64,000 bases of DNA, taken from NCBI GenBank assembly GCA_025786725.1, contig JAHLTZ010000011.1, positions 496,001 through 560,000 of the forward strand, given 5' to 3'. The DNA is from Syncephalis fuscata. Its lineage: Eukaryota; Zoopagomycota; Zoopagomycetes; Zoopagales; Piptocephalidaceae. Positions 36,026-47,499 of this stretch are shown here, in pieces. Every line of letters starts with the position of its first letter. Position 1 is the first letter of the stretch. The notes under the pieces are model-generated. The model was not told where the DNA came from. It did not search any database and saw only the letters and a list, made by a program, of their open reading frames with translations. Both the position numbers and the translations under genes were made by a program.

Positions 36026-36563
36026 GATGATACTGTAGTTTTAGGACTGAGTCCATTCAAATTACGAGTCAGATGCCATATTCGATAATTTCCATGCATA
36101 CCTCGCAATAATAACAGATAGACTCGATTGCGGCACGAGGACGGCGAAGAAAGAACTACAGATGGTGACGAGTAAAGAGGATACTAATGACAAGGTTATA
36201 GAAGTAAGAGGGGAGCTGTGTGTGTGGTGTCAGGACTAAAGAAACTAACGAATTCGCTTTGATTCAGGCAATGTTTTTATTTTTAAGCAGCGTAGATCCA
36301 ACGCTATATTTGCCTACACGCACCGACCAATCAATTCCGGTCCAAAAGAAAAGAAAAATAGAAGAGGAAAGAAAGATTGCCGTGTTAGTCAATAATCGCT
36401 TACGATGATAGGAAAGGAATAGAGAGTGGTGTGTAGTGTGTATTACTGTTGTTGTTATTACTAATTAAATAAAATAAAATTGAGACTATTACACTTTTGC
36501 ACTTTAGTGTAGATCTCAATATGAATGGACTATTTCACCTATTTATTATAGTTATTGTGATTA
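36026..36563. other. Spacer between PP6-like and PDCD2-like genes
   Basis: Both neighbours are on the minus strand, so this is the phosphatase promoter and leader plus the PDCD2 3' flank. A purine-rich stretch lies at ~36,340-36,430. No gene seen. Confidence 0.45.
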
Positions 36564-38331
36564 TTACGTCGATGGTGTCGAGGTTGATGCTGGTGGTGGC
36601 CGTGCAGTCACACGATCTTGTAAGCCATCTCGGCTAAATTCTTGCCGCCATATTAATTCATCGACATAAGCTTCGTCGGGAACGTGGCAGTTGCGTGTGC
36701 AGGTATAAATAGCAAGTGTGCCCCAATCAAGAGCATCAGAAGCCGAGTGATCAATACGCAAAAAGTTAAGAATTTGTGGCAGTATCTAATAAAGCATAAT
36801 ATAAATATTAATGTTAGAAAAAGATAATTTAATAATGTAATACTTACCTGGAATTCAAAGGTGCGTTCTGCGCCACAATGGCTACACGCTACAATATCAC
36901 TTGTTTCTGATGGCATGCCTATATCACTGACCCATAATGGTTGAGCCGGTGTTTTGGTGTATTCAACACGAGCATATCTACAATCAATGGTATATTAGCA
37001 TTGATGAATATTAGCTAATGCAAACTTACCGAATGACTTGATCGGGATAACGAGCAATACGTCGCTGGAAAGCTAGAAAGGCGGCATCAACGTGCACCTC
37101 TGTATCCTCGTATTCCTCCTCCATAGCTTCTTTGTCCTCCCTTGCGCGCATCTCTAATAGCAACATTAATCATAATTAATAAATATTGGTCAAAATAGAT
37201 AAAAGTATCAATATAACTGCTAATTACCAGTAATATTAAGACCAGCCATACGATGTGGTAATTCTAAAGCATCTGGATTAATTGATTCCTCTCCACTGCC
37301 TTCTGGCTCAGAAACAATTTCGCGCTCATCAAATAAACACTTTTCTCGTCGGGTCTTCATTAATGGATCGTCTATATCTGGTGTTGTTTTTCCACACTGT
37401 TCACGATGGCCACCAACAGTCCAATCAAGGATTTGATGTGGACGAGCACAGTAACTAACTGCGTGGCAGCGCGCACACTGCTTTGAGCCATTTAATCCAC
37501 ATAATACACACTCAGTTGCTATAATTCCAATAATCATTAATTATTATATAGTAAAAACTATAATACAAAGATATACCTGGATTACAGTTCAGTTGCCAGA
37601 CAGGAGCCTCATCGTCAGTTAGATCTTCATCGTTTGCATTCCAGTCACCATCATCATCATTTTTATTATTAGTCTTATTTGTTGGTGTGTCCTTTGTAGA
37701 TGCTCGTTTTTTGTAAAATGAATTATCTTGAGGTAATTGGCTACGTAACACACGGAAGCTATTATAACTGTATAAATTATTATGAAAATATTGCTACTAA
37801 TTCATTACCAATCACGCCATGATTTTTGATGACAGGCACCTTTTGGACAGCAATATACATAAATAGTTCTATGAAACGCTTCAGCTGGCTGATCCTCGGG
37901 CGCATATAACTTTTAAGTGATTAGTTAGTAAAGTATTTAATTATCTCATTAAATTATAACATCTACCTGAAGTAAAAAGGTCATTGGGTCTTTGCAAACA
38001 CCACATAGAACACGCGCAGCCGCTAATGGCTTGGTTGGATTTAACCAGACCTTTTTGACATTTTAATTAATTATTAATTGCTAATATTACAAACGAGTAA
38101 AATAAAACTACTTACAGGTCGACCGCCAATTTTTGATGGAAATGACTCGTAAGAAAATGCTTCCTCACGTTCATCTTCATCTACTCGTTCAGCAAATCCA
38201 AGTTGGATAACAGCTGGTTCTTCGTCGTTTTTAGCTTTACCAGGCGCTAAGCTGTCATCACAGTCTGAAGCCGAGTCGTTGGAACAAATACTTGCTCGAC
38301 GTGGAATTTGCTCATGCGTGGCGGTCGTCAT
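36564..38331 (-). CDS. PDCD2/Tsr4-like uS5 (Rps2) chaperone with MYND-type zinc finger
   Basis: Eight exons (38331-38116, 38050-37967, 37909-37809, 37758-37577, 37518-37228, 37153-37030, 36977-36848, 36785-36564) join in frame to 449 residues. The N-terminal part carries Q-L-G-F-A-E, I-G-G-R-P-V-W-L-N-P and C-G-V-C-K-D-P-M. The MYND-type finger follows with C-V-L-C-G...C-A-R-C-H...Y-C...H...C. The PDCD2_C domain has R-Y-A-R near its start, C-S-H-C-G-A-E-R-T-F-E-F-Q, and L-D-W-G-T-L-A-I-Y-T-C-T near the end. In yeast Tsr4 and human PDCD2 this family binds nascent ribosomal protein uS5 (Rps2) for 40S assembly. An acidic linker (~residues 165-190) lies before the finger. The protein ends in a Pro/Ser/Thr tail. 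Intact, no corrections needed. Confidence 0.88.
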
Positions 38332-38782
38332 TGTACACCTTTACCTAATTTTAATAAAGCAATTTGTCATATACCATACTTGTTACTATAACGAATCTAT
38401 AAAGTATATGGCTATTTACCGTGAAGTAAGGCTGCTGTAGAGATTCAACAAAAGTTAAAAGGAATCCGTTGTTTTTTTTTGTTTTTTATTGAGAACAAAA
38501 TTTTATTGTAATGGCTGTTAAACATTTACTTTGTATCCCCATCCAGGGTACTAATTTTTTTACACAATCCATTGTAATAATCCGATTAATTGATTTATGT
38601 TTTAATGATCATTCACAATAAATATTAATGTAACATTATTGTCCATTATTATTTTCATGAAATATAATTAAATGTAAAAAAGCATTGTATCAGTAGCTGC
38701 TATTTTAAACATTTAAATAGACAATGTAACATGCCATTTGCTTTTTTTTGGAACATTTGAGGTCAATCATTGTTGTTCTTTG
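38332..38782. other. AT-rich spacer
   Basis: Promoter side of the PDCD2-like gene. T-rich runs at ~38,470-38,490 and 38,740. No gene seen. Confidence 0.45.
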
Positions 38783-39135
38783 TTATGTATAGAAAATTGA
38801 TCGAATATTGATAGAAGTCATATGACTGCAATTCCATGTCATTCCATATTTTTCGTTGTTGTTACTACTTACAGTGTGGCTTTTTGCAGCTGAATGGCCT
38901 CTTCTATTTTTCAACCTTTTACTGTTGTGTTTTGAGCATATTTGCGATGTAAAATACTCATCTATGGTGACAAAAAGGTAGGACGAGTAGCATTTCTGAT
39001 GTTCACCATTCTCTTGAGCATTCTTGGTATCAACTTGGTAGGCGCAGTTTATTTGCCGACCATTGATGAAGCAAATTACCTCCACCATATGCAATAATGA
39101 TAGGTTGAGTGTCTTCACCAGGGAAATCTTGTAGC
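38783..39135 (-). pseudogene. Decayed Fanzor/TnpB-like nuclease C-terminal fragment
   Basis: On the minus strand a short piece in one frame (~39126-39040) reads P-I-I-I-A-Y-G-G-G-N-L, like the RuvC-II region of Fanzor proteins (P-I-x-A-Y-G-D-G-x-F). A second piece in another frame (to 38783) reads T-I-D-E-Y-F-T-S-Q-I-C-S-K-H, like the hallmark D-E-x-x-T-S-x-x-C-x-x-C zinc ribbon, and then T-W-N-C-S-H-M-T-S-I-N-I-R, like the RuvC-III motif W-N-R-D-x-x-A-x-x-N-I. The second ribbon Cys is His and the RuvC-III Asp is lost, so it is inactive. No N-terminal half, guide-RNA end or element boundary is seen. The identification rests on motif order and spacing, not on a search. Confidence 0.55.
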
Positions 39136-39567
39136 GACAGTTATAGCCAAAAGATACGGCATGTCGTTGAGGTTACTTGAACAAATTTTAATGTGAAATA
39201 AGAAAAGTAAAGACTAGGATTGAATACTTTACAGCAACAATAATATGGATTAGCACTTATTTATTATACTTTATTGTAAGTAATATAAAAAATACTATTT
39301 ACATTATTAACACTAATATTGGATATTGAAAATTGTGCTAATTAATTAAGATTCTGATTAATTCAATTAGAATTGATATGGCACTGCTTCAATAAATAAC
39401 GCATCTCAGTATTAAAAGCTAATCAACGGTTTATTTGAGTTATGGATCTTTTTTCCTTTAATTTAAGAATAGGAAGTTAAAGTAAAATAGCTCCTGGCTA
39501 TTAATTAAATAATTGCGTAAAATTGCAGTTTGTGCTTAAACTGTTTTACTTTTATAGAAAAGCTTAA
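39136..39567. other. AT-rich spacer left of repeat copy 2
   Basis: May contain further decayed parts of the Fanzor-like element, but none can be recognised. Confidence 0.4.
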
Positions 39568-42108
39568 TTTATTATTAGTGTTGCACTGTAATGTGCTGAT
39601 TGAATGAAATTTAAATCAATATAAATTGTACACTCGACTTGATAACATTTCGTTTTGTTTATGTATTTTAATGCTCCATTGTAAGCAGTAAATTCAAATT
39701 CTTCTTACATGCATTGTATTCATGTTTTAGCAATATAGAATGAAGTGACTTGATCACATGTTATGACCTCTATTATGCTGACATTCTCTTAACCTAGGCC
39801 AGTATATGGCACAACTGCTGCGATGTTAAAGAAAGTACGGTACATTTAATAGATAATTATTTGAACCAACTTATCTAATAATAGCACATTAATAGTATAT
39901 AATATATTTTACTCTTGAATCATAATAAAGTAAAATGAATAAAAATAAAAACATCCACAGTTATTATCAAACGACATAGTTGATTTAATAAACATATTGC
40001 TACTTACAAATATTAAAAACAATGCGTGTTTGAAATGTATAATGGTAAAATAAATAACTAGAAAATAGCTAGTCGATGATTTGTTACAAACACTGACATC
40101 AATTATATTAATAAAGTAGGGAAAGCAACAGAGAAACAAGACTATTAACAGAATAGCATTCGATTATCACTGAATACATACTAAAATGCGTTTAAAGTGG
40201 AAACACAAAAGAAACAAATCAATGAGCATAATAGTAAAACAAAAAGTATCATATCAAGATCCAATATAATCATGAAAATAGCTTTCAATACAGAATAGAA
40301 AGTGAAATGATGCTTTACAAATTAGATTAAATAAATATCAAATTGGATTGAAATGCGCATATAAATGTCAAACTGCTTCATAAACAGGCTATGCTTAGCG
40401 CTGGAACATTCAATTTAGATGTATTGTATCTGCAGTTCGCCATGTCATTTCATTTAATCCAAAGGCCTTGTTCGCTACAAGTAAACATATCTTTGTTCAG
40501 TTTTATTCCCATCATGTCAACGCAAAATAGCAACACACTACCAAAGATATGGCAAGTTGTCGAGATGCTTCATCATATATCACTCTTGAGTGAACCATCT
40601 GCCACACTTGCTTTGGCATGCACTTGCAAACTACTTTATAATTCCATTACAAGCTACAATAGTTTTTGGCACAAATTGTATCAACAGAATTTCCTCGTGA
40701 TATCAACACTGCCATTGACTGGTCAGAATGGCAGTTAGAACAAGAGCAAAAAGTAGAGACTACAGAAACGGATGCTAAAATAAACTTGAATCAAAACTTA
40801 CTTGGTTTCAACGATATAATCAGCGTATCGGCATGTGCTTAAACTGACAAAATAACAAACCAGCATCAATGGTTCATATAGAATCTTTTAATGTAGATAT
40901 ACTAGCACTAATACAACTTTCTAATCGATTAACTACGGAAGCTTATCCTAGCCGGTTTGCAATAGTAAGTCCTGACAGTTTGCGAGTCGACTTGCTTAAA
41001 CTCTCGCGAAAGAACATAGTCGATATTAATATTTTAAATCTGAATAAAAACATGTAGAAATGGTAAGCATAAAATTTTACCAACATTGCCAACAAGCAAA
41101 TGGCAGTGATAATGGTATGCGCGTAATTCTATACTTATCACTTTGAATGGTGCGCAAATGAACTTTAAATATGGAATGCAAATAATCGTCAACTGCTGGA
41201 GTCTATCAATTCCGATAATCATTGGGACCGTAGAATTATAGGCACATTTTTGATGTTTGGTAGATTTCAGTGCAGGTACAACACCCAGATACTCTATAGC
41301 GGCTTTTCAAAAACAAATTACGTGAACCTCAGCCCTTAGTGTCTTGAGTATTGTAACAGGGATATTTTAAAAATACACACGACGTACAACAGTGAAATGG
41401 CTCTTTTGCAATATTATAATCATGAAAACAAAATATGTGCAAAATAAGCCGCGTGCCATTGATGTCCGATGCCGATTAATTATGACCGATTATGGCACGA
41501 CACAAATGACTACAATTATTTCGAATAGTTTCACGCTACCTGATTCCAGTTGTGCAGGACAGCTGAACTTTTACTCAATCGATCACAATCGTACATTATT
41601 CCACTTCAGAGGTTTGTTAGTTAGGATATGGCAGATAACAATGGAATAAAATGGAAAAGTTGTATTAAAATAATAGCTTTAAGCAAAGGTATTGTTCAGA
41701 ACATAACTAGCTAAAAACAAATTTGATGCTGTTACGGATGATGTGGATATTCATCCATTTCCAATACTAGCAATAAAGCATTGTACAGTTGTATACGGAC
41801 ATATGATATTGATGTCTAAAGATACAACACACAGTACAAGCTTTGTGCCTGAATTAAATTAAGTTTATTAAATAAACATCAATAATGACAACAAAATTAA
41901 ACAATTATTTTTAATTAAACTGTGCATTTAGTATGGAATATTTATAATGATCCAAAGTAAATTGCAATCAACATATTGGTAGATGTAATAAACAATATAA
42001 ACAAAAAAGAATAGTCACTCTGCATCAATGATCGATGTAATCATAAGACATGCCAACTCTCAGCACATTATAGAAAATAAGCAATAACATACATAATAAA
42101 TAAATTAA
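39568..42108 (+). repeat. Dispersed ~2.5 kb element, copy 2
   Basis: Longest direct copy. It matches copy 3 (inverted, 60551-63086) from the tattattagt block at its left end to the acatacataataaataaat block at its right end, and copy 1 (15419-17625) over the central ~2.2 kb. It carries the same dead F-box gene. Confidence 0.85.
40514..41649 (+). pseudogene. F-box protein gene remnant in repeat copy 2
   Basis: Same F-box start (ATG 40514) and same downstream lesions as the copies at 16273 and 62145. It also lacks one A in the AAATTT at ~40690, which ends the F-box frame earlier. Further coding-like fragments at 40869-41057 and 41392-41649 are in other frames. Confidence 0.65.
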
Positions 42109-42704
42109 TAAAGACTACCAAAGTAATATTTTAGTAACTTTTATTTTAATAAATAGCTTTATTTAGTTATTGGAAGTAGAAAAGTTGTTTATTTTATGTT
42201 TGGCCGGTAGTATTAAGTGTTTATAATACTATCGACCGTTAAATGAAGGACAAATAAAAAGGACCCTGATGGGAAAAAACCTTCAAGTACAATGAAGCTT
42301 AAATTGAATTTTGTTGATTTATGTAATTTGGTCAAATAGTAACAATATAATAATAAAAGTCCATCAAACTTAAAACTAAAAAGCTAGCCATTCATACAAC
42401 TGACATAAATAGTTCTTTTGTTTTTTTAATGCTTATTATTTGAATTTATGTCATGTGCCGTGGCTTTTGCAAGTCTACAGTATTATAAAGACAAAAAGGA
42501 AATGTTGCCACATATAATAACAATGGTATATTGTAGTACAAAAATAAATAGTTAAAATAGATGAATATTTAAATAAGTAAAAGTAGGGTAATAAATAAAA
42601 AAGCTTATTATTTTATATATTTATTAAATAAATATATAGTTATTCTGCTGAGTAAACGTAAATAGTGCTAAAGAATATTGATATTAACATGAATGAATAA
42701 AATG
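42109..42704. other. Spacer between repeat copy 2 and desaturase 3' end
   Basis: AT-rich. A short inverted repeat (gtagtattaagtg / aatactatcgacc) sits at ~42,207-42,238. No gene seen. Confidence 0.45.
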
Positions 42705-44210
42705 CTAGACAGCTGCAGTTGCTGCTTTGATGGCAAGCTTACGCATGGAGCTGATAACCATGCGATTGCATTCGTAAAAGCTATGATATGTATAGTTTAA
42801 GCTGTGTTTTTTACACAACTCAATAACAAATGGCTGAATACTACGTAGACGGTGTCGTGGCAATTGCGGGAAAAGGTGGTGAAGCGCTTGAAATTGCAGA
42901 CCGCCGTGGAACCAATCGAGCCACCATGGACAATCAACGTCCATTGTGGTGCGTAGCTGACGAGCGGCAAAACACTCGTCTTCTGGCCCTTCATCGGCCG
43001 GCATACCAAAATGCGACAAAGTGATTTGTACATGTAGTATACTTGTGCCGACAAAAGACACTAGTACGTGTAACAAACGAGTAGTGGTATCTGGCAGCAG
43101 AGAAAGGAAATAGGAATACCATACCCAGTAGCAACATTGTAGGGCAATCTCTATGTTGCGACGGTAACCTTTGGGCTCAAAGGCTAAATATAGCCAGCCT
43201 TGTACAAAAAGATTAAATCGTCCAAATGCCAAAATGACATAGTAGAGATAGTGTTGAACCTGGGCAAAAAGACGCCACACACGATTCCAACGTAGGACCT
43301 TATTGTGATAAGAAGAGTAAACTGAGCCAAAAAAGCTTTCGCTGAGTGCGAAGAATGGCACAAGTTGAATATCGGGATCGTGTTCTGGATGGTTAGTAAT
43401 AATGTGGTGTACATTATGCGACTTTTTCCACCATCCAATACTGAGGCCTCCCATGCCGCAGGCTAGGAATGCACCCAAAAGATAGTCAATGTTGCGGCGG
43501 TGCGTAATGCCATTATGGCCAGCATCGTGCACGACAAAGGAAGCTTGGTGCCAAAACATGGCCAAGACAATGGCACTCGCTAGCCATGCATATTCGAATG
43601 GCCTGGCCACACCAAGATAGATGGCCGTGCCGAAAAACAATACCTGGCGAGCAAACTCCCAAGCATAGGCGGAATAGTGCGTTGTAAAGTAGCCTTCGTT
43701 GTGTAGACGGTCATTAAGTAGTCGAAAGTCTTTTGAAATGGCTTCGTAATCTGGTGATACTGGCATTTTAGTATTGCGATTTTCGTCTTTGCTTTTCGAT
43801 CGAGCAGCACTTTTGCCCTTCTTCTTTTTTAACGTGGTAGGACGAGCACGAACCGTTGTTGTATCGCTACACGATACACTTTGGTCTTGACTGGTGGGTT
43901 TCAAAAAAGTGCCAACGCAGAAGCGAGGCACCATTCGTTGCAGTACATCTTCTGGATGCATTACACGCATAACATCAGTGGCATCACGACCAATGAGTTG
44001 CTGAACGGCCAATTCGCCTCCAGGGTGACTTGGCAGCCAGCGGGTCATATCGTAAACACCGCCATTGTAAATAAACACAACGCGGCCATCTTGAACCGCT
44101 TCATTAATCTGCGTTTGCGTCCATACACGCTGACGAAGTTTTACAACACGCTTTGTACATGGTGTCTCTGTTACTGCTTCTACTCCAGCTTCAATATATT
44201 GTGGTGGCAT
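42705..44210 (-). CDS. Cytochrome b5-fusion front-end desaturase, probably delta-8 sphingolipid desaturase
   Basis: Intact single-exon gene of 501 residues. An N-terminal cytochrome b5 domain carries the haem motif H-P-G-G (residues 62-65). A Lys/Ser-rich linker (~125-150) follows. The membrane desaturase domain has three histidine boxes: H-D-A-G-H (228-232), H-N-V-H-H (265-269) and Q-A-L-H-H (441-445). The Gln at the third box and the fused b5 domain define the front-end desaturases. H-H-I-I-T-N-H-P-E-H-D-P-D-I-Q after box 2 resembles fungal delta-8 sphingolipid desaturases, which act on the long-chain base of glucosylceramides in the ER; a delta-6 fatty acid desaturase is the alternative. 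It is notable as intronless among intron-rich neighbours, like the fungalysin gene. Confidence 0.85.
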   Translation of the reverse strand: MPPQYIEAGVEAVTETPCTKRVVKLRQRVWTQTQINEAVQDGRVVFIYNGGVYDMTRWLPSHPGGELAVQQLIGRDATDVMRVMHPEDVLQRMVPRFCVGTFLKPTSQDQSVSCSDTTTVRARPTTLKKKKGKSAARSKSKDENRNTKMPVSPDYEAISKDFRLLNDRLHNEGYFTTHYSAYAWEFARQVLFFGTAIYLGVARPFEYAWLASAIVLAMFWHQASFVVHDAGHNGITHRRNIDYLLGAFLACGMGGLSIGWWKKSHNVHHIITNHPEHDPDIQLVPFFALSESFFGSVYSSYHNKVLRWNRVWRLFAQVQHYLYYVILAFGRFNLFVQGWLYLAFEPKGYRRNIEIALQCCYWVWYSYFLSLLPDTTTRLLHVLVSFVGTSILHVQITLSHFGMPADEGPEDECFAARQLRTTMDVDCPWWLDWFHGGLQFQALHHLFPQLPRHRLRSIQPFVIELCKKHSLNYTYHSFYECNRMVISSMRKLAIKAATAAV

Positions 44211-45404
44211 GCCGTTATGGCGTTCAGATCAAGTTGAAAACTACGTGACAACTGATGTGGAATAGTTGTAATAAATACGCAGCAATATTAATTTTATTAT
44301 AGTTAAAATAATAAATAAATCTTACATGGGATGGTGTAGAATTGAATGCTGAAAAAGAAACTTGCACAATTGAAAATGAATAGATCAAGAACAATCAATA
44401 AATGGCATAACCAGGAAGAAAACGCGTTACTGAAGAGAGGTGGCATCAGTGGTGTATAATCGTTTATTTATATAGTATCACAACTTGTACAGGACCAGTT
44501 ACGACCGTTGCCATCCTCAATCATTTGACACACCGCTCAAGGTTAAGTTTGAATGGGGAAACAAAGAACTTTTGTTGTATCATTGTTTCAAACTGTTGAT
44601 GAAAATAGACGCTGACTGTTGGCCAATTGTCATAAGACAGAAAGGCTGCAGTAACAACAAAATAGGCCCATTACCATGTGGAATTACTCTTTACATAAAG
44701 CCATTTGCACGAGTGTGTTACTCTGCAAGCGTGTTACTTCGCTGAAGCACAAGACTAGTGCCAGAAGATTGTTCTTTTTTTGGATCAAAGGTCCACTACC
44801 GTTTCCATTCGAATAGTCATTATGGAACATCTGACCAATCAGAGTGGCAGCTGATAAGCTAACGTAGATCTGAATTAATTTTTACACATACACAGCGCCA
44901 AGAAATTTGGCATAAATGGAGCTATAGATAGCACATACCCAACAAAATATTTATGGTAATTTATTCCCGCGCTTAATAGCAAAACAACAGTTATCGTATT
45001 TCTGGGATATTCCAGCTAGATCTGCTGTAAACAAGCTTATAATTGGCTAGTAGCATATCAGCTGATACACTGCCTTAACGGTGCCAAACATCGCGCCTAC
45101 ATGAGACGTTTCGTGACTTGTTTCCTAATGCTTCCTTGATGGCGTATCATGCCCCAGTAAACAATTGGTACAGAGGCCGTTTGGTACAACGTCAAATAGT
45201 AGAAAATAATTATCAAAAATTACTTTTTGGTGTCACGAATAAAGTCTTCAAAATAGATACCTGTATTGCGCGACAGGCAGATAGCCTGGCAGTAGACACG
45301 GTATTAGTGCACACGATATTAATAGAAGAGTTACATTTTATTAGCACTTCAGTTGTATAGTTTGACCATTCATTAAATAGCAAGTATTAATTAGCGTTGG
45401 TTGT
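44211..45404. other. Intergenic region with weak open frames
   Basis: Frames of 86 codons (44485-44745) and 80 codons (45118-45360) on the plus strand are GC-richer than their surroundings and might be gene fragments. They match nothing I recognise and lack splice context. The first 200 bases form the desaturase promoter. Confidence 0.4.
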
Positions 45405-46211
45405 TTAGTCAAATGTTACTTTAGTGCCTTCAAATGGTACGGCGGCCATTGGACCACGCAGTGGTGCAGGTGGTGCCAGTGGCGTGGCTGTCTCGCCTTT
45501 TCGACGCTTTCGACGGCTTTGTCGTTCCGGTTCATCAACTGACATGGCAGATGATGCTGTCGCTTGATGATCAGCAGTTGCATTGTCATGGTGGTCAGCA
45601 GTTGCGTTTTCATGCTGCTCGCTTGCATGCTCGTGTTCATCATCTCGCTTCTGACGTTTTGTTAGGCCTTTAGGATCGTGGATCCATGGAGCACCCCGTT
45701 TAACTGCTTCGCCTGACCCATATTCAACACGTAACAGGCGGCCTTGTAGGTAATGGCTCTTAGGTGATTCGACAGCTGCCTTGGCACTTTCAAGTTCCAT
45801 ATAATCAATATAGGCAAAGCTAATAAACTTTGTTAGCATAATCTAATAGTATGTCGCTGACATTTACCTACCCTTTGCATTTACCCGTATCTTCAAACGT
45901 CATTAAACGAACTTTACGCAGTTTACCAAAGGGTGAAAACAGTTTTTGCATATCGATTTTAGTTGCGTCAAATGGCAAATTACCAACAAATAACGTCACT
46001 GCCGGTGGATTGGCTTGACGTTGACGTTGATTACCGCGTGGTCGAGCGCCATCCATCTCCGTTGGGACTTTTCTTTAAGCGGTGTTTTTTTGACAAAATC
46101 ATTGGCGTTTTTAATTAACACTTTACGGCCATCAAGCATCATTTCACTTTGTGCTATAGCAACCTCTACTTCCTTTTCCGTCTCAAAATCAACATAAGCA
46201 AATCTAATAAA

Positions 46212-46245
<34 letters not shown>

Positions 46246-46733
46246 GACATTAATAGCAGTTGATCTGTTACTTACCCTCGATTGGTACCAGGCCGTGAAC
46301 TAGGTAAATGGACCCGTGTAGGCTTGCCGCAAGTACTGAAAAAGTTTGTAAGCATCTTTTTATCGGTGGCATATGTTAAATTGCCTATCCATACGCCGTG
46401 TTGTGAGCGTTTTGGTTTAGCAGCAGCATCTTTTTCCGCTTTGCTCTCTTTGTCAGTACTCTTGGCTATCATTTCTTCTTTCTTTTTTAGCCGGCGCTGC
46501 TTACGAGATAGCGGTGCATCTGCTTCCAAGTTTACTGCCATTAAGTCATTATCGTCGCTATCTTCTTTGTGATTGCTTTGTATAGTATCGTCAGTCGCTT
46601 CTTTATTTTCTTCTTTGCAATCTTCCTCGTCGTCTGAATTCTTCACCACGTCCATTACGTCCTTTGGACATTCTTCCTCCTCCTTCTCCTCCCGGTGCTT
46701 TTTAATCTTCTTTTCCTTTTTATCTTTTCCCAT
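45405..46733 (-). CDS. Nop13-like nucleolar protein with two RRM domains
   Basis: Three exons (46733-46276, 46203-45872, 45819-45405) give ~401 residues. A Lys/Glu-rich, charged N terminus (~110 residues) is followed by RRM1 (RNP2 G-V-W-I-G-N-L, RNP1 G-F-A-Y-V-D-F) and RRM2 (L-F-V-G-N-L-P-F and G-F-A-Y-I-D-Y). The C terminus is basic, has repeats around H-x-N-A-T-A-D-H, and includes R-R-K-R-R-K. Acidic/basic N terminus plus two RRMs of this kind fits fungal Nop13, a nucleolar protein linked to pre-ribosomes; other two-RRM nucleolar proteins are possible. One base is missing at ~46062 (between RRM1 and RRM2). With it the exons sum to 402 codons. Confidence 0.78.
46213..46244. repeat. ATT trinucleotide microsatellite
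   Basis: About ten ATT units inside intron 1 of the Nop13-like gene. Confidence 0.9.
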
Positions 46734-47499
46734 TCTTGCGTCTAATCTGTTTTGTACTAAGATAGAAGAAACAAAAAATAAAAATAAAAATAAAAAACTA
46801 GCTTTCCTTTTTCTTAAAACAGCTTAAAGCCAAACTAGTTTGAGCTAGATCAACTCGTTTCAAATCAATTTATGGCACAACAATGCTACTGATGATCGTA
46901 GATTTATTATCCAGTATGCATGTATCCAGTATGCATATATCATCTTTATTGTATATTTATACTAACATATATTATTATATGACACGATAGCTACATTTTA
47001 TTGCTTATAAACACTAATACGCTTTATTCATTATACTCATAAGCTATATTATATTATTCTATATATGACATGAATAAAAATTTAAACTTTATGGCAAATA
47101 GCATGTATATAGTATATCATATAATGATATATAATAGTATGGGACATATTGAAAGCATTATAAGTAAATGGTGGATATATGCATACTGAATAATCAATCT
47201 ATATTGATGAGTATTTGATGATTGATGTCACTTATCACTCACCATTATGTTCAGTAGAATAAATGTCTAGTTCAATTACGCGAGTATTAGCAAACTTGAT
47301 CATCTAACCACCAAATTACAATATATCTAAATAATATAATCATTGATATGACTCGCTATCCAGCTCCATGTTTAATAAAGCAAATGTGTAGCTCAGTTAC
47401 GCGAATATTCAATGTATTTATTAACATCGATCATAAAAACTTATCGTTATGACACACGCACACTCATTCTCTTTTTTCATCAATCCTTCAAATTTCATC
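46734..47499. other. AT-rich divergent intergenic region
   Basis: Contains a close duplication of atccagtatgcat at ~46,911-46,940 and a degenerate ~120-base direct repeat (~47,245 and ~47,365, sharing gttacgcgaatatt-like blocks). No gene seen. Confidence 0.5.
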
